A stretch of 64,000 nt of DNA from the NCBI RefSeq assembly GCF_000372725.1, contig NW_005200469.1, positions 36,493 to 100,492 of the forward strand, in the 5' to 3' direction. The DNA comes from Emiliania huxleyi CCMP1516 (lineage: Eukaryota; Haptophyta; Isochrysidales; Noelaerhabdaceae). Shown here in pieces: positions 58,886 to 64,000 of the stretch. Each line of letters begins with the position of its first letter. The first letter of the stretch is position 1. The position numbers were made by a program, and so were the translations under genes. The notes beneath the pieces are model-generated. The model was not told the origin of the DNA. It saw only the letters and a program-made list of their open reading frames with translations, and made no database searches.

Positions 58886-59501
58886 CTAGCGCCACGCCTG
58901 CTCGTCTGCGGCATCAGAACCTCCGCCTCCGACGCCCCCGCCTCCTCCCGCGCCTGCCGGCCCGCCGCCCTGGTCGTCGAGCGAGGGCTCGCGCAGCGCG
59001 TCCCACACCCCCATCAGCCGCGCGTTGAACGCGCGCTGCATCGCGACCTGTTCACAGCTAGGGGTGTGAAGAGACGCCGTTCACAGCTCGCGCGTTGAAC
59101 GGCCGCTGCATCGCGACCGAGGGGAGGTCGTTTGGCGGGTGGACGAACGGGTCCTCGAGGATGCGCGCCTATAGAAAAAAGAAAACACATAGAAAAAGAA
59201 AATAGTGGACCAACGGGTCCTCGAGGATGCGCGCCGTGTTCCACATGCCCGTGTGCGCGAGGACGGAGAAGAAGGCGACCGCGGCCGGGAGGAAGGCCCA
59301 GCTCTGCAGCAGCTGCGTCATGCCGTCCGCGTCGGCGCCGTCGGCGAGGCTCCACCTCGCCACGTGCCTAAGGGAAGGTAAGGTAAACTTCTCCACACAC
59401 ACGAGGTGGTGGGGCAAGGGGCCAGGCTACCCCTCGCGACTCCACGTCTAGACGGCAAAAGCCCCACGGCATTAGGAGTGCAAGGCCCAGTGCGCGTGGG
59501 T

Positions 59502-59596
<95 letters not shown>

Positions 59597-59992
59597 CTCA
59601 TGGCGCCACGTGCCTTGCTGAGATGAGCGGGAAGACCGAAGCAAAGACGCAGAGCAGGAAGGCGATCACTTGGGCGTACGGCCAAGGGAAGGGGATGTCC
59701 TCGATCTTGGCCGCCTACCGAGAGACCCAAGGATACCCCCAAGGACACCCAAAGATGCCCCGAGATGCCCCGGTGATTGCCCGAGATTGCCCGAGATTGC
59801 CCGAGATTGCCCGAGAGGTCGGGGGCTCCTGCCGGAAGCCGAGCACGCCGTCGGACAGGTCTGCGAAGGTGCGAGCGAGGACGGGCGGGTCGACCCAGAG
59901 GCCTAAGGTAAGGTAAGGTACGCGAGGTGGTCTCCGCGTCTAACGACAGGAGCCCCACGGCATTCAAAGTGCAAGGCCCAGTGCGCGTGGGT

Positions 59993-60063
<71 letters not shown>

Positions 60064-61627
60064 TGTGTGTGTGTGTGTGCGTGCGCCTCCCCTGGCGCGG
60101 CGCTGGTTGAGGTGCGAGAGGAGGCGCGTGAGGGTGAGGGCGACGCGGTCGTCTGAGATGCGGAGCAGGTAGAGCTCGTGCTGCCTGTCCACACGCCTCG
60201 CTGTGAAGAGACGCCGTTCACAGCCGAGGTGCGGAGCAGGTCGAGCTCTCGTGCTGCCCGAAGCCTCCGAGGACCGGCAGAGAGGTGGAGGAGGGGCGCG
60301 GCGACGAGAGGCTCCTCCTGGGCCGCGGCCGTGGCGGAGGCCCCCGCGGGGACGCGTCCCCCGCAGGCAGCGACGAAGGGAAGGGCAGCGTCTCACCCAC
60401 GCCGGAGGCGGGCGAGCGGCACGGAACAAAGGGCGCGTCAGAGCCGGTGGCGGCCGCGCGCGCGGCGCCCCCCCACCGGAGAGGGGGGAGGGAGGGGAGG
60501 GGCGAGGCGCCGCCGCAGGTCGGGGGCGCGAGGACGAGGGGGGCGGGGCCCGCCGCACTGTCGAGCGCCGCGCTGTCCCTCGGCTGCGCGCGCGCGACGC
60601 AGCCCGCCGCCGCCGCTTCCGCCATCCGCACTCTCTCCCCAAAGCTGGCGGCGCAGAGGCGTTGCGTTGCGCGAACGTCCTCGCCCGCGGCATGCGCGAA
60701 TGCGCACCGCGGGAGACGGGAGGAGGGGGGCGGGGGCGAGGAGGAGGGCGGGGGCGAGGAGGAGGGCGGGGGCGAGGAGGGGGGCGGGGGCGAGGAGGGG
60801 GGCGGGGGCGAGGAGGGGGCGGGGACGCCCGCCACAGGGGGGCGGGGACCCTCCTTCGCCCTGGCATCCCCCCTCCCCCCCTCCCCCTGCATCCAACGGG
60901 CGGAGAGCACGGCGGCGGCGGCGGCGGGGAGGCTGGCGGGCGTGTCCTCGGCCGGGGCGGAGGAGGGGGAGGGGGAGGCGGGCGGGAGCGGCTCTTCTCG
61001 CGCGCTCTCCAATGGCGGTGGCGGCGAGGCCGGCCGCAATGCCGGCGGCGAGGGCGGCGGCGAGGGGTGCGGTGGGGGCGGCGGCGAGGTCTCGTCCTGG
61101 CCGCTCTCGTGCTCGACGTCTGCGTCGGGGTAGTCCGCGCTGTCGGCGTGCATGAGGGAGGCGACGTCGCCCTGGGAGTCGCGCCGGAGGTAGAGGAGCG
61201 CGAGGCCGTGGAGCAGCGAGGCGAGGTGGAGGATGGACGCCTGCGACAGGCGCCGCTCGCGCCACGCGGCCCTCCTCTCGACGGGGTCGGCCGGCTCGCC
61301 GCCGCGGCGCAGCTCGTCAAAAGAAAGCGCGGTGGCGACGGCGTCGCCCCAGCGCGCAGACATGTATGTGACAGAGGAACACGACTCCCAGTAGCGCAGG
61401 TACGCGACGTTTGTGGCGAAGACGATTGCGACGCCGACGATGTGCGCCACCGGCTGGAACGGGTAGGGGTCGTCGAAGATCTTGTCGAGCGACTTTTCGG
61501 GCACGTAGATCTGGAGGAGCACGGCCACGACTGCGGAGTAAGTCGCGACGAGCGCGGCCGAGGGGAGGACGGAGCCAGAGAAGCGGACGAGCACGCGCAG
61601 GGAGGCGCCCTTCCGGTAGAGGATCAT
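58886..61627 (-). CDS. Bestrophin-family anion channel
   Basis: Seven exons (61627-60258, 60184-60087, 59902-59811, 59714-59614, 59367-59235, 59168-59118, 59047-58886) keep frame and give 668 residues. The start MILYRKGASLRVLVRFSGSVLP leads into helix 1. PYPFQPVAHIVGVAIVFATN and VAYLRYWESCSSV match the bestrophin helix-2 and RYWE signature, and DIPFPWPYAQVIAFLLCVFASVFPL matches the later helix. ARILEDPFVHPPNDLPSVAM matches the EDPF calcium-clasp/gate region. Between helix 2 and QHELYLLRISDDRV, exon 1 encodes a ~240-residue Pro/Ser/Ala insert not usual in the family. Five of six introns have GC donors. Algal bestrophins carry chloride or bicarbonate at the plasma or thylakoid membrane; location here is unknown. 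Confidence 0.8.
59368..59613 (-). mobile_element. Introner-like element family 1, copy in bestrophin intron
   Basis: This 246-bp GC-AG intron is flanked by the 12-bp direct repeat CGCCACGTGCCT (59358-59369 and 59604-59615), so a target duplication supplies the GC donor. Its interior, a (GT)n run plus the CACGGCATT..AGTGCAAG core and the TTACCTTACCTT-AG end, matches 59903-60086 and 651-860. Confidence 0.8.
59903..60086 (-). mobile_element. Introner-like element family 1, second intron copy
   Basis: A 184-bp GC-AG intron of the same gene in the same orientation, sharing AAGGTAAGGTA, GAGCCCCACGGCATTCAAAG, TGCAAGGCCCAGTGCGCGTG and a (GT)n run with the previous element. Only AGGC is repeated at its two edges. 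Confidence 0.75.
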
Positions 61628-62719
61628 GGCACTTTGTTCCGTGTTGGCCGCCTAGGGCGGGGCAGCTCTAGGCGCCGTTCACATAAGCTGTTCACCAAAA
61701 ACACTACCTGACCCAATACGCACAGACAGTCAAGAAGAGGGAGACGGCAATGACAGATCCATGGACCATGCAACACAACCACGACCGGCAGGGACTCACC
61801 TGCTAACCGCGGCAGGGACAACACGACTGTACTCGAGGGACGCATCCCTCCTTGTCCCATTATCGAATTTGTGCAGGCGAGAGTACTCGTCCGAATTCCG
61901 GCGTTTTTCATAATTCTCACCCTACTATACTTCGAGTACTCGAGTATGACAACACAAACTCTCTCTCTCGAGTATGTAAAACGCAGAGTGGCCTGGCGGA
62001 CCAGAGTCCCCGCCGTTGCCGCCCGTCTCAGTGAGTACGAAGGTCGTACCGTTGTTTCGTGCCAACCATCACCAGACACGCTCACACGCCTCACGCGCGA
62101 AGCTTCCCAGAGCCGGACCGGTCGGAGCGCTCCTGCTGCTGCGGAGTGTGGCCCTCGTCATCGGCATTGTCCATCATTCAACCGCCTATCCGCACCAGCG
62201 TGGGGGATTGGTGATGGATCTCAAGTGCAAGCTTCGCCGGGCGAAACCGGGCGAATGCTTTGGGAAGAGGGAGCGTTCGCGGCAGCGTGAGCAGAAGGTA
62301 AAGACGAGAGCGAGCAATGCAATCGCCGCCGCCGCCAAGCCGAGACCGCTACACTGGTCAGCTCGAAGTCGAACGTCGAAGGCGTCGTGCCCGAAGGCCG
62401 AAGGCGAAGCAGCAGGTAAAGACGAGCGGCGTCCATGTGGGCGGAGGCGGCAGAGGCGGTATCCGGGCGGGTACTTCCGATAACCGATAAGGGGGCGTCC
62501 GACCACGCCGATGCGCTCCTCGAAGCCGTCGGGCGCCGCCGCAGAGCGCGAGGCGTAGACGCGGTCGAGGCGCGGCATGCGGGCGGACCCTCACAGATCA
62601 CAGATCACAAAAGGCTTGGTTTCCTTTTGTTATTTTCAGTGTGGTTTCTCGGCCGACAGGTTGAGCCTCTGCCGGCATCGAGCCGACGCAGTCGGCGACA
62701 GTCCGTCGCCGCGCGCGAT
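61628..62719. other. Divergent intergenic region
   Basis: Between the bestrophin start and the secretory-protein gene. Near 61880-61980 several ACTCGAGTA-type palindromes occur, and GGTAAAGACGAG occurs twice (62297, 62415). An upstream exon of the next gene may be present, since another frame stays open from 62435. Confidence 0.4.
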
Positions 62720-64000
62720 ATGGTGCTGCCACTTGCAGTCGTTGCGTCCCTCTTCGGAGCTCTCGCCGAAAAAACGCCAACGGAGAAGTCCACCGGCCAA
62801 GGCAGCGAGAGTGTCCCACGTTCCTCTCGCGCTGAGCCCAGGGTTCACCCGCTGGCGCACCTGCGTCCAAGGTTGCCCGTGCACGCATACAACGGCGGTT
62901 TGCCTCAATTCTACTACTGGTCACCCAATCTTGATCACCCAAAGCCGAGCACCGTCCGGCTGCGCTGGAACAAAACCCTCGTGCGTCCTGGCGAAGGACT
63001 CGTGCTTGAGGAGACGGCCATGGGATACATGGTCAATCGCCCCGCCCACGACGGCGTCTACCTGGTGGATGGCTCTTACTACATTGAAGTGCGGCGCAAG
63101 AGTTTGTTTTCAAAGCACGGATGTTGTACAGAGCCCTTCGCCGGAGGCTGGTGGCACTTTTCCACGTGGATTTTGCAGGAGCGAGGGGGGAGGGCGCATC
63201 GCCGCGCGGGGAGGGCTGGGCACAGGGCACAGGGGATCTCTCTCGCATAGGATATGCACTCGGCGGCACGAGGGCAAGGCTGGGCGTCCTATGTTTGTGC
63301 TCCCCCCCGGACCCCTCGCTCTCGGGCACTACAAGATCTTGGAAAGTGGCACTTTTCCCGCAGCGGCATCTTCCTCCAGGTTTCCAAGAGGGTGATGGAC
63401 TACACCTGCCCCTGGTGGGTCGTGCACGCGCCCGATTCATCGGTGGAGACGCAGTGGTTACGGAAGACCAATGTCGCTGGCGGCTTCCGGAGTCGCTTTA
63501 CGGGTAACGGGCTCTGGGACCGCTTCACAGAGGATGTGGAGCTGCGCTGCCTGCGCGACTGGTGCACTCCGGCGGCTTGCCACAAGACCACCTTTGGCGA
63601 CACGAACGCTGGCGTGTGGCTGAACCAGCCAGCTCACTGGAAAGGCGACCCGCCCAACTACGAGCAAAGGCTATACCGAGAGTTCGAGGTCACGATCGCG
63701 TGGTGGGGCCTTCATGGAAACTCGGAGTTCATGTCGTGGGGCGAGCGTGGGGCGAAAATGGTCGTCGACCTCCGCCCTACCAACCTGACCCAGGCGAGTT
63801 ATCTCAATGGCTCCGTGCATTGGTCGTGCCCGCCGCAGCACCACTACTACGTGGCGACGTCCGATGGCCGCATGGAGCCGTGCCAGTGCGACTCAACGCA
63901 GCGTGCGCTCAATTGCCGGCAGCTGGAGCGGCAGCTCCGGCCGTCCCGCCGCAAAGATGGGCAGGTGCGGCCGGCGGAGGAGGTCGGCCCTCTTCGTGTC
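62720..64000 (+). CDS. Secretory-pathway protein of unknown function (runs off window)
   Basis: Starts MVLPLAVVASLFGALAEKTP, a signal-peptide-like N-terminus. LPQFYYWSPNLDHPKPSTVRL, LEETAMGYMVNRPAHDGVYLVDG and CCTEPFAGGW follow to about 63150. After an intron, the reading resumes near 63345: WHFSRSGIFLQVSKRVMDYT, CPWWVVHAPDSSVETQW, GNGLWDRFTEDVELRCLRDW, YEQRLYREFEVTIAWWGLHG, SYLNGSVHWSCPPQHHYYV, and on to the window end. Repeated W/C and N-x-T/S sites suggest a lumenal or extracellular fold. TGGCACTTTTCC occurs at both edges of the intron, so the exact junction is uncertain. No family recognised; the C-terminus lies beyond the window. Confidence 0.6.

Noticed and set aside
21628-59613. Idea that repeat-flanked introns are always a multiple of three and so translatable when retained
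   Set aside because: Offsets of 66, 72, 87 and 246 fit, but 67, 70, 73, 76, 79 and 82 do not, so there is no general rule.
59500-61155. Long plus-strand frames over the bestrophin locus
   Set aside because: They are antisense shadows of a GC-rich exon and of GT microsatellites.

Overview
This window looks like nuclear DNA of a GC-rich unicellular alga, most likely a haptophyte; a dinoflagellate or pelagophyte is less likely. The reasons are spliced genes on both strands, very frequent GC-AG introns, proline-rich SPPP surface proteins, interstitial CCCTAA telomere-type repeats, introns packed with microsatellites, and two runs of N that mark scaffold gaps. Nothing looks bacterial, plasmid-like or organellar. 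Gene models are my own splice reconstructions, checked only for reading frame and family motifs. Several genes carry one- or two-base frame breaks that may be assembly errors or real decay.

Layout. 1-12 kb: the end of an unknown gene; a repeat related to introns at 59-60 kb; a divergent pair (membrane protein and WD40-like protein); a DUF2064 glycosyltransferase; a protein with a SHOCT-like C-terminus; and clusters of CATAACA repeats. 12-25 kb: an F-box/Kelch gene cut by a gap; low-quality homopolymer-rich sequence; a telomere-type array; an AGC protein kinase; an RNase H-like protein with a RING tail; a small Cys-rich protein; and a TFIIB-like factor. 25-33 kb: one giant minus-strand surface protein of about 2,394 residues (signal peptide, MAM, EF-hand, proline-rich stalk, transmembrane anchor). 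33-44 kb: small genes, a RING tail, an ankyrin-repeat protein, XRN-like and nucleoside-hydrolase-like fragments, and a patatin/cPLA2-like lipase bracketed by a 165-bp direct repeat. 44.8-52.5 kb: a TIR-domain receptor of about 1,862 residues. 52.5-64 kb: a foldback element, a divergent pair of alpha/beta hydrolases, a bestrophin-type channel, and the start of a secretory protein that runs off the end.

The two most interesting signals are these. First, many introns begin with a copy, from 12 to over 30 bp, of the start of the next exon, so direct repeats flank them like target-site duplications. Their interiors are short repeated elements or simple-repeat filler, and in the bestrophin gene two unrelated intron pairs each share an internal element. 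This points to recent, ongoing intron gain by introner-like insertion or segmental duplication, mostly with GC donors. Second, the TIR receptor joins a beta-helix ectodomain built from eight tandem exon modules, GCC2/GCC3-type Cys repeats, about seven or eight membrane helices and a cytosolic TIR domain with a candidate NADase glutamate. That is the architecture of a possible algal sensing or immunity receptor.
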